From contig JAOUKV010000021.1 of NCBI GenBank assembly GCA_029882355.1, positions 1-56,792 of the forward strand: 56,792 nt of DNA. Reading direction: 5' to 3'. Below, in pieces: positions 1 through 11,442 of this stretch. Below the pieces are notes generated by a model. That model made no database searches, had not been told where the DNA came from, and worked only from the letters and a program-made list of their open reading frames with translations. How positions within the stretch are numbered: the first letter of the stretch is position 1; each line of letters opens with the position of its first letter. This stretch comes from Gammaproteobacteria bacterium (GTDB lineage Bacteria > Pseudomonadota > Gammaproteobacteria > SZUA-229). Both the position numbers and the translations under genes were made by a program.

Positions 1-1530
1 GAGTGCAATCGGGCCGTGTTTGAGCTCTCCGGCAGGATAGGCATCGGCATGAATATAGGAAATTTCTTTTAGCTTGAGCGCCCCTTCCAGGGCGATGGGG
101 AACAAAACACCACGACCAAGGAAAATAGTGTTGCTTAAATCGGTAAACTTATCTGCCCATTTTTCAATGGCGCTACTATCCGACAGGATTGTTTCGATAA
201 TGGAAGACAAGGCCAGTGCTTCGTGCATTAGCTCGGTGGCCTGCTCCTGTTTCATACCACGTGTTTTGCCCAATGCCACCACCAACATCATCAATGCCAA
301 TAATTGACTGGTGAATGCTTTGGTCGAGGCGACGCCAATCTCCGGGCCAGCGCGGGTCATTAAACTCAATTCACTTTCTCTGACCAATGAACTTTCGGGT
401 ACATTACAGATAGCCAGTGTTGATTTCACCCGATCTTTTACGCTACGCAAAGCGGCCAGTGTATCTGCGGTTTCACCGGATTGTGAAATTGTGATTATCA
501 AACTGTCCGGCATCAATACTGGGTTGCGATAACGGAACTCACTGGCAACTTCGACGCGACAAGGAATGCCCACTAAACCTTCAAGCCAGTACTTAGCAAT
601 CAGCCCTGCATGGTAACTGGTGCCACAGGCAATAATTTGCACACACTTAATTTTATCGAAAATCTCTGTCGCACCTAAACCAAAGGTGGCTTCGGATAAT
701 TTTCCATCGAGCACCCGACCTTCAAATACATCAAGCAAACAGGAGGGTTGTTCGTGAATTTCTTTGAGCATGTAATGGCGATAACCATTCTTTCCGGTAG
801 CATCGGCATTGAGATCTGACTCATGAATTTCACGCTCAACTTGCTGACCATCTTTATCGATGATCAGCAAAGCATCAGCATGAATATCGGCGATGTCGCC
901 TTCTTCCAGATAAATAAAACGACGTGTCACCGGTAACAAAGCCGATGCATCGGACGCGACAAAATGTTCACCCAGACCCAAACCAATGACCAAAGGGCTA
1001 CCACTGCGGGTGGCGATTAAACGGCCGGGTTCGGCAACAGAAATTACACCTAGCGCATAAGCGCCTTCAAAATCTGCAGCGGCTTTTTTAACCGCTGACA
1101 ATAAATCTTCGCCTTGCTTTAAATAGTATTCAACCTGATGCACAGCAACTTCAGTATCGGTGTCTGAACTAAAAGTAAATCCCGCTGCTTTTTGTTGTTC
1201 ACGTAAAACACTGTGATTTTCGATGATGCCATTATGCACTATGGCCACGGATTCATTACAGACGTGAGGATGTGCATTTTTCTCAGTCGGCTGGCCATGC
1301 GTTGCCCAGCGTGTGTGTGCGACACCAACCTGACCCTGTAGTGGCGTTATCTCAAGCGCATCAGCCAAAGCTTGCACCTTCCCGGCACGGCGTACACGAT
1401 CAATACAGTTTCCCTGATCGATCACAGCAATACCCGCCGAGTCGTAACCTCGGTACTCAAGCCTACGCAAGCCTTCAAGAAGAATAGGCGTTACATTCCG
1501 TTCCGCAACTGCACCCACAATACCGCACAT
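1..1530 (-). CDS. glmS: Glucosamine-fructose-6-phosphate aminotransferase, 3' end cut by window edge
   Basis: The enzyme makes glucosamine-6-phosphate from fructose-6-phosphate and glutamine, the first step toward UDP-GlcNAc for peptidoglycan and LPS. The translation begins MCGIVGAVAER, so Cys2 becomes the N-terminal nucleophile of the class II glutaminase domain, followed by LRRLEYRGYDSAG and HTRWATHG. The SIS sugar-isomerase half is recognised by IIACGTSYHAG and SQSGETADT. 510 codons are visible and the last ones read ELKHGPIAL; the family is about 610 residues, so roughly 100 residues lie outside the window. The ATG at 1528-1530 is fixed by the need for Cys at position 2. A TAGAAT hexamer at 1586-1591 could be its -10 box, but no good -35 is seen. 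Confidence 0.97.
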   Translation of the reverse strand, partial: MCGIVGAVAERNVTPILLEGLRRLEYRGYDSAGIAVIDQGNCIDRVRRAGKVQALADALEITPLQGQVGVAHTRWATHGQPTEKNAHPHVCNESVAIVHNGIIENHSVLREQQKAAGFTFSSDTDTEVAVHQVEYYLKQGEDLLSAVKKAAADFEGAYALGVISVAEPGRLIATRSGSPLVIGLGLGEHFVASDASALLPVTRRFIYLEEGDIADIHADALLIIDKDGQQVEREIHESDLNADATGKNGYRHYMLKEIHEQPSCLLDVFEGRVLDGKLSEATFGLGATEIFDKIKCVQIIACGTSYHAGLIAKYWLEGLVGIPCRVEVASEFRYRNPVLMPDSLIITISQSGETADTLAALRSVKDRVKSTLAICNVPESSLVRESELSLMTRAGPEIGVASTKAFTSQLLALMMLVVALGKTRGMKQEQATELMHEALALSSIIETILSDSSAIEKWADKFTDLSNTIFLGRGVLFPIALEGALKLKEISYIHADAYPAGELKHGPIAL

Positions 1531-1635
1531 AAACTACCTTTTAGTAACAACCAATAGGGTCGCCCTGATAAGAAAATAAAAAAGTATTCTAGCCGATTTG
1601 GCCGCCAGATGGGCAGATTCGGGATTCTAGGCTAA

Positions 1636-1666
1636 AAACAGGAAGGCCCCATTAACAGGGGCCTTC
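1636..1666 (-). terminator. Intrinsic terminator downstream of ssb
   Basis: Perfect 9-base-pair stem (GAAGGCCCC at 1642-1650, GGGGCCTTC at 1658-1666) with a 7-base loop. Read on the minus strand it is followed by a short T run (CTGTTTTTAG), 36 bases after the ssb stop codon. It separates ssb from glmS. Confidence 0.8.
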
Positions 1667-1701
1667 AAGCATTATCCTGGTAGTTTAGTGCTTGCCATTT
1701 T

Positions 1702-2175
1702 TTAGAACGGGATATCGTCATCAAAACCTTCTTCAACCATGGCCGGAGGTGCTTGATTGTACGACTGCTGACCACCCGATGACTGATTGCTGGCAGGCTT
1801 GCTTTGAGCCTGTGCAGGCGCATAGCTATCACCACCAGGTCGACCACCTAACATTTGCATTTCATTGGCGACAATCTCGGTGGTATAACGATCTTGTCCG
1901 CTCTTGTCCTGCCATTTACGGGTTCTCAGGCTACCTTCAACGTAGATTTGCGAACCTTTTTTCAGGTATTCGCCGGCAATTTCACCTAAGCGATTGAAAA
2001 ATACGATGTTATGCCATTCGGTACGTTCTTTGGTTTCACCGGACTGTTTATCTTTCCAGCTTTCTGATGTCGCAATGGATATATTTGTTACTGCACCGCC
2101 TGTTGGCATATAGCGAGTTTCTGGATCCTTGCCGCAATTACCCACTAAAATTACTTTGTTTACTCCTCGTGCCAT
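1702..2175 (-). CDS. ssb: Single-stranded DNA-binding protein SSB
   Basis: SSB coats single-stranded DNA in replication, recombination and repair and recruits partners through its tail. The 157-residue product has the OB-fold N-terminus ([19 protein letters not shown], then [20 protein letters not shown]) over about residues 1-112. A Gly/Gln/Ser/Pro-rich disordered linker follows, and the conserved acidic tip ends DDDIPF. Length and tail match the proteobacterial family. It lies between glmS and an MFS gene with uvrA beyond, an arrangement common in Gammaproteobacteria. Its terminator is at 1636-1666. Confidence 0.98.
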   Translation of the reverse strand: MARGVNKVILVGNCGKDPETRYMPTGGAVTNISIATSESWKDKQSGETKERTEWHNIVFFNRLGEIAGEYLKKGSQIYVEGSLRTRKWQDKSGQDRYTTEIVANEMQMLGGRPGGDSYAPAQAQSKPASNQSSGGQQSYNQAPPAMVEEGFDDDIPF

Positions 2176-2230
2176 TTTCTTGCTCTCCGCTATTGGTATA
2201 TGTGTTGGCTGCTTTTAAAGCAGGGACAGT

Positions 2231-3586
2231 TTAACTGTCTTTGACGGCCATCGATAGTAACTTTTCTTCATCTAATATGTTTTTTTGAACCTTCAGATAA
2301 GCGACACCCTCACCCTTAATAATGGCCACCTCAACCACACCTCTAACAGCCAGCAGATTTTGTTCAGTCACATTTGTCACTTTCATCAAATAGGTACTCA
2401 AATTTCTTGGTTTTTTCATGAAAACAGCTATTAGCAGCCAGATCGACAACATGGCCAGGGCCGTCATGTATGCACCATCAATACCCCAGGCGTTGTGAGC
2501 CAGGCCACCCACCGCACCACCCGCAAAGGCTCCCATAAACTGACTACTGGAATACACGCCCATGGCCGTTCCCTTTTGCTCCGCATTGGCAGTTTTAGCA
2601 ATCAATGAAGGCAGGCTTGCTTCCAGCAGATTGAAGGCGGTAAAAAATATCAGCAAAAAAATTGTAATGGTGGCCAGATCCCGGCCACTGAGCAAACCGA
2701 GTACGGCTACGATGAGACCGGCGATGGAACCAACAAAAACCGGTTTCATCAGGTCTTTACGTTCTGACAAAAGAATAAAAGGTACCATCAAGATGACCGA
2801 AACAATGAACACAGGCAGATAAAGTTGCCAGTGCTGAGCGGAGGCCAAGCCGGCATCATCGCGCAGTTCGAGCGGTATAACTAGAAACACTGACATCAAG
2901 ACAAAATGTAGCGCGAAAATACCGGCATCCAGACGAAGTAAATCAACGGTTTTCAAGACCGCTTTCAGGCTCGATGTTTGCAGCTCGGCATCACGATGAA
3001 AATGACTGTCCGGTGGATTTGGTACAAACAAATATAAGATACCGATACCCATGATCGCTAGCACGGCAGTACCCGCAAAAATGCCCGAGACACCAATAAA
3101 CTCATTAAGGACCGGTCCCAGAACCATTGAGGCTGCAAAGGCCGCACCTATGCTCATGCCGATCAGCGCCATCATGCGCATTCGATGCTCTTCTGTGGAA
3201 AGGTCAGCAGCCAGCGCCATCAAAGCCGCAGCGATCGCACCTGAACCCTGTAGCGCCCTGCCCACGATAATGCCGTAGATACCGTCTGCTGAAGCTGCCA
3301 CCAAACTGCCAACCGCAAAGATAAGCAAGCCACCTGCGATGACAGGTTTTCGGCCAATCTTGTCAGAAAGCATACCGAAGGGAATCTGTAACACAGCTTG
3401 AGTTAACCCATATATACCGAGAGCAAGCCCGGTCAGCATGGGTGTAGCCTCAGGCAAATCTTCGGCATAGATGGCAAACACCGGCAAAATCATAAACAGA
3501 CCCAACATGCGGAATGCGTAGATCAGTGCTAGAGAAATTCCTGCACGTCTTTCCTGTGAACCTAGTTTTTCCTGAAATACCGACAT
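2231..3586 (-). CDS. YajR-like major facilitator superfamily transporter
   Basis: Inner-membrane proton-driven transporter of the DHA1/YajR type; substrate unknown. With the ATG at 3584-3586 (MSVFQEKLGSQERRAG) it is 451 residues, close to E. coli YajR. Reading could open 45 codons further upstream, but that extension has no transporter character and overlaps the start of divergent uvrA, so the inner start is preferred. The MFS signature FGMLSDKIGRKPVI lies in the loop after the second membrane span. After the twelfth span a soluble tail of about 55 residues (NLSTYLMKVTNVTEQ... VEVAIIKGEGVAYLKV) looks like the small ferredoxin-like YAM domain of YajR. Confidence 0.88.
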   Translation of the reverse strand: MSVFQEKLGSQERRAGISLALIYAFRMLGLFMILPVFAIYAEDLPEATPMLTGLALGIYGLTQAVLQIPFGMLSDKIGRKPVIAGGLLIFAVGSLVAASADGIYGIIVGRALQGSGAIAAALMALAADLSTEEHRMRMMALIGMSIGAAFAASMVLGPVLNEFIGVSGIFAGTAVLAIMGIGILYLFVPNPPDSHFHRDAELQTSSLKAVLKTVDLLRLDAGIFALHFVLMSVFLVIPLELRDDAGLASAQHWQLYLPVFIVSVILMVPFILLSERKDLMKPVFVGSIAGLIVAVLGLLSGRDLATITIFLLIFFTAFNLLEASLPSLIAKTANAEQKGTAMGVYSSSQFMGAFAGGAVGGLAHNAWGIDGAYMTALAMLSIWLLIAVFMKKPRNLSTYLMKVTNVTEQNLLAVRGVVEVAIIKGEGVAYLKVQKNILDEEKLLSMAVKDS

Positions 3587-3689
3587 CTTTAACCTGATTT
3601 GCAACCAGCGGTTGACCTGAGCTAGTAAAAAGAGGCATTCTACCAGATTGCTTTTTAAAAACTCGAAATCGCTAACAGAAACAGGCTTC

Positions 3690-6515
3690 ATGGATACAAT
3701 TAAAATACGCGGTGCTCGCACTCATAATCTAAAAAATATCAATATTGATATTCCTCGCGACAAACTGATCGTTATTACCGGATTATCAGGTTCTGGTAAG
3801 TCCTCATTAGCTTTCGATACTATTTTTGCCGAAGGCCAACGCCGCTACGTGGAATCACTCTCCACTTATGCCCGTCAGTTTTTATCCATGATGGAAAAGC
3901 CGGATGTCGACCATATTGAAGGATTATCTCCGGCAATTTCAATCGAGCAGAAAACGACTTCACACAATCCTAGATCCACCGTTGGCACTACCACAGAAAT
4001 CTACGACTATCTTCGCCTCTTGTATGCGCGAGCAGGTACTCCTCGCTGCCCCAAACATGGCAGCACTCTGGAGGCCCAGACCATCAGCCAGATGGTGGAT
4101 CACGTCATAGAATTACCTGCTGATTCAAAATTAATGATGCTCGCGCCTGTGGTTAAAGGCCGCAAAGGTGAATTTCATACTCTAATCGCTGATTTCAAAC
4201 AGCAGGGATTTATTCGTGCCAGAGTTGATGGCCAGGTTTATGAACTGGATGATATCCCTGAACTTGAAGCCAATAAAAAACATACCATCGAAGTGGTGGT
4301 TGACCGCTTCAAAGTTCGTGATGATATCAAGTTAAGACTCGCTGAATCCTTCGAAACAGCTTTAAATTTAGCCGATGATGTTGCCACTATCTCCTTTATG
4401 GATGATGAAAATAAAACTGATGTTATTTTTTCTGCACGCTTTTCCTGTAAGGAATGTGGTTACAGTTTGCAGGAACTGGAACCACGCCTATTCTCTTTCA
4501 ACAATCCTGCGGGGGCTTGCCCGGAATGTGATGGCCTCGGTCACAATCAATTTTTTGATGCTGATCGAGTTATCACTAACACTGAACTCAGTCTAGCTGG
4601 TGGCGCTATTCGAGGCTGGGATCGACGTAACGCTTATTACTTCAGCATCATTCAGTCGCTATCTGCTCATTATGGTTTTGATATTGAAGTACCATTCAGT
4701 GAACTTGAAGAAGAATTCAAAAATATTCTTCTCTACGGGAGCGGTAAAGAAAAAATCGAATTCAATTATCCCGGACACCGTGGTCGTCGTGGCAAGAAAC
4801 GCAGTCATACTTTTGAAGGTGTTTTGCATAATATGGAGCGTCGTTATCGTGAAACCGATTCAAATGTTGTGCGTGAAGAACTCGCTAAATATATGTCGCA
4901 CCAGGCCTGCCCAGCTTGTGAAGGCAGTCGTTTGAATGAAGCAGCAAGGAATGTATTTGTTCAGGATCACACTTTGGCACAAATTACTTCCATGCCCATC
5001 ATTCATGCACATGAATTTTTTGGCAATCTTAATCTCTCCGGAAAGCGCGGTGAAATTGCAGATAAGATTAATAGTGAAATATCATCGCGCCTCAAGTTTT
5101 TAGTTAATGTTGGCCTGGATTATCTAACTCTTGATAGGAGTTCGGATACGTTGTCTGGTGGTGAATCACAGCGAATTCGCCTCGCCAGCCAAATAGGGGC
5201 AGGACTTGTCGGGGTTATGTATATCCTTGATGAACCTTCCATTGGTCTACATCAACGAGATAATGACCGACTACTGCTGACACTGACGCATTTACGCGAC
5301 ATTGGTAATACGGTTATCGTTGTCGAGCATGATGAAGACGCTATTCGACATGCAGACCATATTATTGATATCGGTCCTGGTGCAGGTGTTCATGGCGGCG
5401 AGATTATTGCCGAAGGAAATTTCGAAGACATTATTAACACACCTGACTCGATTACAGGCCAGTTCATGTCGGGTGTAAGAGGAATCAAAATCCCTGAACA
5501 TCGCACACCAAGAACGGATAAGTCTTTTACAATAAAGGGCGCCAGTGGTAACAATCTTGCCAATGTCGACCTTGAGCTACCCGTTGGACTCCTATGCTGT
5601 ATTACCGGGGTCTCTGGTTCAGGCAAGTCAACATTGATCAATGACACCCTGTACGCGATTTTAGCCAGAGAAATTAATCGTAACTCGATGATGGCAGCGC
5701 CTTTTGTATCACACAGTGGTATAGAAAATTTCGACAAGGTTGTCGAAATTGATCAAGCACCTATTGGTAGAACGCCACGCTCCAACCCCGCTACTTACAC
5801 CGGATTATTTACGCCTATGCGTGAACTATTTTCTGGCACACAGGAAGCACGTTCGCGTGGTTACAAACCCGGACGCTTCAGCTTTAATGTCAAAGGTGGC
5901 CGTTGTGAAGCTTGCTCTGGAGATGGTGTCATCAAGGTCGAGATGCATTTCTTACCCGATGTTTATGTCACCTGTGATGTTTGCAGAGGTCAACGGTATA
6001 ATCGTGAGACTCTGGATATAAAATACAAAGGCAAAAATATTCATGAAACACTAGAGATGACCGTTGAGGATGCACTCATTTTCTTTGATGCTATCCCAGT
6101 TATCAGACGAAAATTACAAACCTTGATGGATGTTGGGCTTTCTTACATTACACTTGGTCAACGTGCCACCACACTCTCAGGTGGTGAGGCACAGCGTATC
6201 AAATTATCGAAAGAACTATCTAAACGTGACACCGGGCAAACAATTTACATCCTGGATGAGCCGACTACTGGCTTACATTTTCATGATGTTGAACAATTGC
6301 TCGAAGTTTTATTACGTTTACGCGACCACGGCAATACCATTGTTGTCATTGAGCATAATCTCGACATAATAAAAATGGCTGACTGGATTGTAGATTTAGG
6401 CCCCGAAGGTGGTTACAAAGGTGGGAACATCATTGCACAAGGTACGCCTGAAGATGTAGCGAAAGTAGCCGGTTCATTTACGGGTCATTACCTTAAACAA
6501 ATTTTTAAGAATTAA
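3690..6515 (+). CDS. uvrA: Excinuclease ABC subunit A
   Basis: UvrA recognises bulky DNA damage and loads UvrB in nucleotide excision repair. It is a 941-residue tandem ABC ATPase. Start chosen at [17 protein letters not shown], which matches family N-termini; an upstream in-frame ATG at 3648 would add 14 residues and overlap the divergent promoter region. Walker A motifs GLSGSGKSS (near residue 32) and GVSGSGKST, signature motifs [13 protein letters not shown] and [12 protein letters not shown], and zinc-finger pairs CKECGY/CPECDG and CEACSG/CDVCRG are all present. It is divergent from the MFS gene with 103 bases between starts. Convergent with rplQ, sharing a terminator. No obvious LexA box was found in the gap. 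Confidence 0.98.
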   Translation: MDTIKIRGARTHNLKNINIDIPRDKLIVITGLSGSGKSSLAFDTIFAEGQRRYVESLSTYARQFLSMMEKPDVDHIEGLSPAISIEQKTTSHNPRSTVGTTTEIYDYLRLLYARAGTPRCPKHGSTLEAQTISQMVDHVIELPADSKLMMLAPVVKGRKGEFHTLIADFKQQGFIRARVDGQVYELDDIPELEANKKHTIEVVVDRFKVRDDIKLRLAESFETALNLADDVATISFMDDENKTDVIFSARFSCKECGYSLQELEPRLFSFNNPAGACPECDGLGHNQFFDADRVITNTELSLAGGAIRGWDRRNAYYFSIIQSLSAHYGFDIEVPFSELEEEFKNILLYGSGKEKIEFNYPGHRGRRGKKRSHTFEGVLHNMERRYRETDSNVVREELAKYMSHQACPACEGSRLNEAARNVFVQDHTLAQITSMPIIHAHEFFGNLNLSGKRGEIADKINSEISSRLKFLVNVGLDYLTLDRSSDTLSGGESQRIRLASQIGAGLVGVMYILDEPSIGLHQRDNDRLLLTLTHLRDIGNTVIVVEHDEDAIRHADHIIDIGPGAGVHGGEIIAEGNFEDIINTPDSITGQFMSGVRGIKIPEHRTPRTDKSFTIKGASGNNLANVDLELPVGLLCCITGVSGSGKSTLINDTLYAILAREINRNSMMAAPFVSHSGIENFDKVVEIDQAPIGRTPRSNPATYTGLFTPMRELFSGTQEARSRGYKPGRFSFNVKGGRCEACSGDGVIKVEMHFLPDVYVTCDVCRGQRYNRETLDIKYKGKNIHETLEMTVEDALIFFDAIPVIRRKLQTLMDVGLSYITLGQRATTLSGGEAQRIKLSKELSKRDTGQTIYILDEPTTGLHFHDVEQLLEVLLRLRDHGNTIVVIEHNLDIIKMADWIVDLGPEGGYKGGNIIAQGTPEDVAKVAGSFTGHYLKQIFKN

Positions 6516-6540
6516 CGGCTAACAGGATATTACAGACAGA

Positions 6541-6569
6541 AAAAAACCGGCCAAAGCCGGTTTTTTTTT
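6541..6569. terminator. Bidirectional intrinsic terminator between uvrA and rplQ
   Basis: Inverted repeat AAAAAACCGGC (6541-6551) and GCCGGTTTTTT (from 6556) with a CAAA loop. T tracts lie on both strands, so it can end uvrA on the plus strand and the long ribosomal-protein transcript after rplQ on the minus strand. Confidence 0.92.
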
Positions 6570-6591
6570 ACGATAAGTTTAAAATATAAAC

Positions 6592-6984
6592 TTATTCAGC
6601 AGCCACTTCTTCTACGATGGCTTCTGTAGGACGATCCACTAACTCAATGTAAGCCATTGGAGCAACGTCACCTGTGCGGAAGCCACATTTCATAATACGT
6701 GTGTAACCACCAGGACGTTCTTTGTAACGTGGGCCCAGTTCAGAAAATAGTTTCCCGACATTGGCTTTGTCACGCAGACGTGAAAAAGCTAAACGACGAT
6801 TAGCTACCGAATCAACCTTAGCCATTGTAATCAAAGGCTCCGCTATACGGCGTAATTCTTTTGCTTTTGGTAAAGTCGTTTTAATAATGCCATGCTCTAA
6901 CAATGAGTTAGCCATGTTGCTGAACATCGCTTTACGATGACTGCTATTCCTGTTTAATTGACGACCTGATTTACGATGACGCAT
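6592..6984 (-). CDS. rplQ: 50S ribosomal protein L17
   Basis: Large-subunit protein near the polypeptide exit region. 130 residues beginning [20 protein letters not shown], the L17 signature, with the conserved core [15 protein letters not shown] and a short acidic tail. It is the last gene of the alpha-type block (rpsM-rpsK-rpsD-rpoA-rplQ), 21 bases after rpoA, and is followed at once by the bidirectional terminator. Confidence 0.99.
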   Translation of the reverse strand: MRHRKSGRQLNRNSSHRKAMFSNMANSLLEHGIIKTTLPKAKELRRIAEPLITMAKVDSVANRRLAFSRLRDKANVGKLFSELGPRYKERPGGYTRIMKCGFRTGDVAPMAYIELVDRPTEAIVEEVAAE

Positions 6985-7005
6985 TTTAATAAACCTTTAT
7001 ATTGT

Positions 7006-7998
7006 TTAGCTGGCTTCTTTGTCTCGGATAGAGGCTGGTGGCCAATTATCCAGTTGAAGACCCAGTGACAGACCATGGGATGCTAAAACATCTTTAATTT
7101 CTGTCAATGATTTCTTACCTAAGTTTGGTGTTCTCAGCAACTCAACTTCAGTACGTTGAATAAGATCACCAATATAATAAATATTTTCTGCTTTAAGACA
7201 GTTTGCTGAACGTACAGTCAACTCTAGCTCGTCAACTGGACGTAACAGAATTGGATCAATATCTGCTTCCTCATCAACCTCTTGCTCATCTTCCATACTT
7301 TTCAGATTAACAAAAGCTGAAAGCTGATCTTGCAGGATAGTTGCAGCAGTGCGAATAGCTTCTTCAGGATCAACAGTACCATTGGTCTGTAGATCAATAA
7401 TCAATTTATCCAGGTTAGTACTTTGTGCTACACGTGCGCTTTCAACGTTGTATGAAACACGACGTATCGGGCTAAATGAAGCATCAAGACGAAGTACACC
7501 AATCGCTGTAGATTCCGCAGTCTCACTTATCATTTTAGTTGAAGGTTTATATCCACGACCCTTGGTTACTTTCAAAGTAACATTGAGCTTACCTTCTTTA
7601 TTCAGATTAGCGATAACATGATCAGGGTTAACGATTTCAATATCATGACCCGTTTCAATATCACCAGCTGTAACCACACATGGGCCTTTAGCTGTGATTG
7701 TAATTGAAGCCTCATCATTGTTGTGCATAATCAGCGCAACACCTTTCAGATTTAGCAAAATTTCTAAAACGTCTTCTTGAACGCCGTTGATAGCACTATA
7801 TTCGTGCTCAACACCTTCAATTTCTGCTTCTGTAATTGCACTGCCTTCTATTGAAGACAGTAAAATGCGACGTAGTGCATTACCTAGTGTGTGTCCAAAA
7901 CCACGTTCTAGTGGCTCAAGTGACACCTTAGCGTGTGTATCGTTATACGATTGCACACTAATAGTACGAGGTGTAAGAATTTCATCAGTGCCTGACAT
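7006..7998 (-). CDS. rpoA: RNA polymerase alpha subunit
   Basis: Alpha dimerises to nucleate RNA polymerase assembly, and its C-terminal domain contacts UP elements and activators. 330 residues. The N-terminal domain has [20 protein letters not shown] flexible linker at about residues 233-250 ([14 protein letters not shown]) leads to the C-terminal domain with [16 protein letters not shown] and [17 protein letters not shown], which includes the DNA-contacting positions. It lies 15 bases after rpsD. Confidence 0.99.
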   Translation of the reverse strand: MSGTDEILTPRTISVQSYNDTHAKVSLEPLERGFGHTLGNALRRILLSSIEGSAITEAEIEGVEHEYSAINGVQEDVLEILLNLKGVALIMHNNDEASITITAKGPCVVTAGDIETGHDIEIVNPDHVIANLNKEGKLNVTLKVTKGRGYKPSTKMISETAESTAIGVLRLDASFSPIRRVSYNVESARVAQSTNLDKLIIDLQTNGTVDPEEAIRTAATILQDQLSAFVNLKSMEDEQEVDEEADIDPILLRPVDELELTVRSANCLKAENIYYIGDLIQRTEVELLRTPNLGKKSLTEIKDVLASHGLSLGLQLDNWPPASIRDKEAS

Positions 7999-8013
7999 GC
8001 GGTAATCGCTCCT

Positions 8014-8634
8014 CTACTTGGAGTAAAGTTCTACAACAAGTTGTTCATTAATATTCGGTGGTAAGTCAGAACGCTCTGGTACATTCTTGAATGTTGCTTC
8101 AAGTTTGCCTTCATCCAAAGTAATCCAGTCAGAAATTCCTTTCTGCTTAGCCATATTCAACGAATCAGTAATACGTGTCTGCTTCTTTGATTTATCACGA
8201 ATTGCTATTACATCGTTAGCTCTAACTTTATAAGACGGGATATTCACGATCTTATTATTAACGAGGATAGATTTATGATTAACCAATTGACGCGCTTCTG
8301 CACGAGTTGCACCGAAGCCACTACGATATACGACATTGTCGAGTCTGGTTTCAAGCAATGACAACAAGTTCTCACCTGTTGAACCTTTCTGGTTCGCTGC
8401 AGTTTTATAGTAATTACGGAATTGTTTTTCTAAAACACCGTAAATACGACGAAGCTTCTGTTTTTCACGTAACTGTAACGCATAGTCAGACAAACGTGTG
8501 CGACGTGCACCGTGTTGGCCTGGTACTTGATCAAGTTTGCACTTAGATTCAAGCGGACGCAGCGATGATTTCAATTCAAGATCAACGCCTTCACGACGAC
8601 TGAGCTTACACTTTGGACCTGTATATTTAGCCAC
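8014..8634 (-). CDS. rpsD: 30S ribosomal protein S4
   Basis: Primary 16S rRNA binder and early assembly protein; in E. coli also the autogenous repressor of the alpha operon. 206 residues, starting [19 protein letters not shown]. The S4 RNA-binding domain follows ([20 protein letters not shown], then [19 protein letters not shown]). It lacks the zinc-cysteine N-terminus of the C+ paralogue. The gene sits between rpsK and rpoA. I did not identify an S4 pseudoknot operator by eye. Confidence 0.99.
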   Translation of the reverse strand: MAKYTGPKCKLSRREGVDLELKSSLRPLESKCKLDQVPGQHGARRTRLSDYALQLREKQKLRRIYGVLEKQFRNYYKTAANQKGSTGENLLSLLETRLDNVVYRSGFGATRAEARQLVNHKSILVNNKIVNIPSYKVRANDVIAIRDKSKKQTRITDSLNMAKQKGISDWITLDEGKLEATFKNVPERSDLPPNINEQLVVELYSK

Positions 8635-8650
8635 TTAATACTCTCCGAAC

Positions 8651-9034
8651 TTAAACACGACGCCTTTTGGGCGGACGGCAACCATTATGAGGGATGGGTG
8701 TTACATCTGTAATATTGGTTATTTTAAAGCCGATATTATTTAGTGAACGTACAGCTGAGTCGCGACCTGGACCAGGACCCTTAACTAGTACATCCATATT
8801 TTTAATGCCATATTCTTTTGCACGTGTACCTGCTTTTTCAGCAGCAACCTGTGCAGCAAAAGGCGTACTCTTACGTGAGCCACGGAAACCTGAACCACCG
8901 GCGGTTGCCCATGCTAATGCGTTACCCTGTCGATCTGTGATAGTGACAATCGTATTGTTAAATGTTGCGTAAATATGCGCAACACCATCGGTGACAGTAC
9001 GTTTTACTTTTTTACGTGCTTCTGGCTTTGCCAT
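8651..9034 (-). CDS. rpsK: 30S ribosomal protein S11
   Basis: Platform protein of the small subunit, near the E site. 127 residues with the conserved segments [33 protein letters not shown] and the C-terminal [13 protein letters not shown]. Second gene of the alpha block, 22 bases after rpsM. Confidence 0.99.
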   Translation of the reverse strand: MAKPEARKKVKRTVTDGVAHIYATFNNTIVTITDRQGNALAWATAGGSGFRGSRKSTPFAAQVAAEKAGTRAKEYGIKNMDVLVKGPGPGRDSAVRSLNNIGFKITNITDVTPIPHNGCRPPKRRRV

Positions 9035-9056
9035 TTTATAATCTACCTGTTATTGA

Positions 9057-9413
9057 CTAGCGAGTAACAGGTCGACGTGGACCTTTACGAGTTCTAGCAT
9101 TAGTTTTAGTGCGTTGGCCACGAAGTGGTAAACCACGACGATGGCGAATACCACGATAGCAGCCTAAATCCATTAAGCGCTTGATACTCATTGACACTTC
9201 ACGGCGAAGGTCACCTTCTACGATGAACTTACCCACTTCAGTTCTTAAGCTTTCGATCTGCTCTTCAGATAAGGCACTGATCTTTACATCAGTGGCAATA
9301 CCTGTTGCTTCACATATAAGTTTAGAACGTGTAAGACCAATACCATAAATATGAGTTAAACCAATAACAGCATGTTTATGAGATGGAATATTTATACCTG
9401 CTATACGAGCCAT
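9057..9413 (-). CDS. rpsM: 30S ribosomal protein S13
   Basis: Head protein that bridges to the large subunit and contacts P-site tRNA through its C-terminal tail. 118 residues beginning [20 protein letters not shown], with [19 protein letters not shown] and the basic tail [14 protein letters not shown] 61-base space separates it from rpmJ. That space holds a small GC hairpin (GCGCG at 9433-9437 with CGCGC at 9444-9448). Its role is unknown; in E. coli this junction is where alpha-operon control acts. Confidence 0.99.
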   Translation of the reverse strand: MARIAGINIPSHKHAVIGLTHIYGIGLTRSKLICEATGIATDVKISALSEEQIESLRTEVGKFIVEGDLRREVSMSIKRLMDLGCYRGIRHRRGLPLRGQRTKTNARTRKGPRRPVTR

Positions 9414-9474
9414 TTACTGTTTCCGTCTGTTCGCGCGACAAAGCGCGCAATTTTACTGAGAATACCTTACCAAA

Positions 9475-9588
9475 TCAACCCTGACGTTGTTTATGGCGAG
9501 GTTCTGTGCATATAACGCGTACAACACCGCTACGTTTAACTATTTTGCAATTTCGACACATTTTCTTTACTGAAGCACGAACTTTCAT
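9475..9588 (-). CDS. rpmJ: 50S ribosomal protein L36, zinc-binding form
   Basis: A 37-residue protein read directly from the minus strand: it starts [15 protein letters not shown] at the ATG 9586-9588 and ends RHKQRQG before TGA at 9475-9477. Cys11, Cys14, Cys27 and His32 form the CCCH zinc ribbon, so this is the C+ paralogue. Placement between secY and rpsM is the standard gammaproteobacterial position. A purine-rich GGAGAAAGA run just upstream serves as ribosome-binding site. Confidence 0.97.
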   Translation of the reverse strand: MKVRASVKKMCRNCKIVKRSGVVRVICTEPRHKQRQG

Positions 9589-9660
9589 TTTCTTTCTCCG
9601 AATCAGTTTCGATTCAAAACATCTTTATAAATCAATTAATTAGAGCAAAAACAAGTGATA

Positions 9661-10971
9661 TTATTTCTTAACGCCTTGTAAATTTGCTTTCTTCATAATG
9701 CCTTCATATTGATGAGACATTAAGTGCGATTGTATCTGCGCCATGAAATCCATGACTACTACAACGATAATTAGTAGTGAAGTACCACCAAAATAAAATG
9801 GCACATTCCAATACAAAATCAAAAATTCCGGTAATAAACACACCAATGTTATATATAGCGCACCAACAAAGGTCAGTCGTGTCATTACTTTATCAATATA
9901 TTTAGCCGTTTGGTCACCTGGTCTAATACCAGGGATAAATGCACCAGATTTCTTCAAATTATCAGCTGTATCACGCGCATTAAACTGCAAAGCGGTATAG
10001 AAAAAGCAGAAGAATATTATTGCTACTGCATACAGCATCACATATATAGGCTGGCCAGGTGAAATAACACTGGCAATATCCTGTAACCACTCCATACCTT
10101 CATTTTGACCTACCCAACTGGCCATAGTAGCAGGAAACAAGATAATACTTGAAGCAAAAATCGGTGGTATAACACCAGCCATATTCAACTTAAGCGGTAA
10201 ATGACTGCTTTGTGCCGCATATAAGCGTCGACCTTGCTGACGCTTGGCATAATTAACTGTAATTCTACGTTGACCACGTTCTACATAAATAACAAAAGCA
10301 GTTACTAAGACAGCCAGAGCAAATAAGAAAATCGTTGCCAAAGTATGCAGCTCACCAGTTCGCACTAGCTCCAGAGTACCACCAATGGCAGTAGGCAAGC
10401 CTGCAACAATACCGGCGAAGATGATTATGGAGATACCGTTACCAATACCTCGTTCAGTCACCTGCTCACCTAACCACATCAAAAACATCGTGCCGGTAAC
10501 TAAAGTAATCGCGGCAGTAAATATAAAAGTAATGCCTGGATTAATAACAAGTGCATCAGCACCTACAGACTGCGTTTGCAACGCAGAGGCTATTCCTATC
10601 GACTGGAAGGTAGCCAGCACCAAAGTAAAGTAACGTGTATACATCGAAATCTTTCGACGACCAGCTTCACCTTCTTTCTTAATTTGCTCTAAAGAGGGTA
10701 CCGTTACGGCCAATAGCTGCATAATGATAGACGCAGAAATATAAGGCATTATGCCTAGTGCAAATACCGACATACGGCTAAGGGCACCACCTGAAAACAT
10801 ATTAAAGACACCAAGGATACTTCCTTGTTGCTGCTCAAATAATGTAGACAGTACATTCGGATCTATGCCTGGTACAGGAACAAAAGTTCCTATACGAAAG
10901 ACGACTAAGGCACCGAGCACAAACAAAAGTCGTTGTTTCAGTTCGTGGAAATTACCCTGTTTGCTGCTCAT
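9661..10971 (-). CDS. secY: Protein translocase subunit SecY
   Basis: Channel-forming subunit of the SecYEG translocon in the inner membrane. 436 residues with about ten predicted membrane spans. Recognisable segments are [20 protein letters not shown], the plug region after [19 protein letters not shown], and [20 protein letters not shown] in the cytoplasmic loop that contacts ribosome and SecA. It follows rplO by 34 bases at the end of the spc block; its partner secE is in the same window at 36.4 kb. Confidence 0.99.
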   Translation of the reverse strand: MSSKQGNFHELKQRLLFVLGALVVFRIGTFVPVPGIDPNVLSTLFEQQQGSILGVFNMFSGGALSRMSVFALGIMPYISASIIMQLLAVTVPSLEQIKKEGEAGRRKISMYTRYFTLVLATFQSIGIASALQTQSVGADALVINPGITFIFTAAITLVTGTMFLMWLGEQVTERGIGNGISIIIFAGIVAGLPTAIGGTLELVRTGELHTLATIFLFALAVLVTAFVIYVERGQRRITVNYAKRQQGRRLYAAQSSHLPLKLNMAGVIPPIFASSIILFPATMASWVGQNEGMEWLQDIASVISPGQPIYVMLYAVAIIFFCFFYTALQFNARDTADNLKKSGAFIPGIRPGDQTAKYIDKVMTRLTFVGALYITLVCLLPEFLILYWNVPFYFGGTSLLIIVVVVMDFMAQIQSHLMSHQYEGIMKKANLQGVKK

Positions 10972-11005
10972 ATCTATAACTTTCTTCTTTATATGTTATA
11001 GATGA

Positions 11006-11440
11006 TCAAGCTTCAATCTTGCCGCCAGCAGCTTCGATAACTTTTCGAGCTCCTGGTGTAACTTGAATGCCTTTTAGATTTACAGCCTTGCTCAATTCAC
11101 CAGAAGCGAATACCTTGGCTTTCTTAGTAATAGCAGGAACAATATTAGCGGCAATTAGAACGGCAATATCAATTACATCTGCTTCAATATTAGTCAGTTC
11201 ATTTAAACGAACTTCTGCACTGTGTTTCGCAGAACGAGAACTGAAACCTACTTTTGGAAGTCGACGTTGAAGCGGCATCTGACCACCTTCAAAACCTACT
11301 TTATGAAAACCACCAGAACGTGATTTTTGACCTTTATGACCACGGCCACAGGTTTTACCTGTGCCTGAACCAATACCTCGGCCTACACGTTTTCTTTCTT
11401 TTTTGCTGCCATCAGCAGGTGATAGATCATTTAAATACAT
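11006..11440 (-). CDS. rplO: 50S ribosomal protein L15
   Basis: Late-assembly large-subunit protein. 144 residues beginning [20 protein letters not shown], with the Gly-rich conserved run [20 protein letters not shown] and [17 protein letters not shown]. It starts two bases after the rpmD stop, consistent with translational coupling. Confidence 0.99.
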   Translation of the reverse strand: MYLNDLSPADGSKKERKRVGRGIGSGTGKTCGRGHKGQKSRSGGFHKVGFEGGQMPLQRRLPKVGFSSRSAKHSAEVRLNELTNIEADVIDIAVLIAANIVPAITKKAKVFASGELSKAVNLKGIQVTPGARKVIEAAGGKIEA

Positions 11441-11442
11441 GT

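Noticed and set aside
1586-1591. TAGAAT as glmS promoter
   Set aside because: No acceptable -35 hexamer; only mentioned under glmS.
3587-3721. N-terminal extension of the MFS protein by 45 residues
   Set aside because: Overlaps the start of divergent uvrA and has no resemblance to transporter N-termini; the inner ATG gives YajR length.
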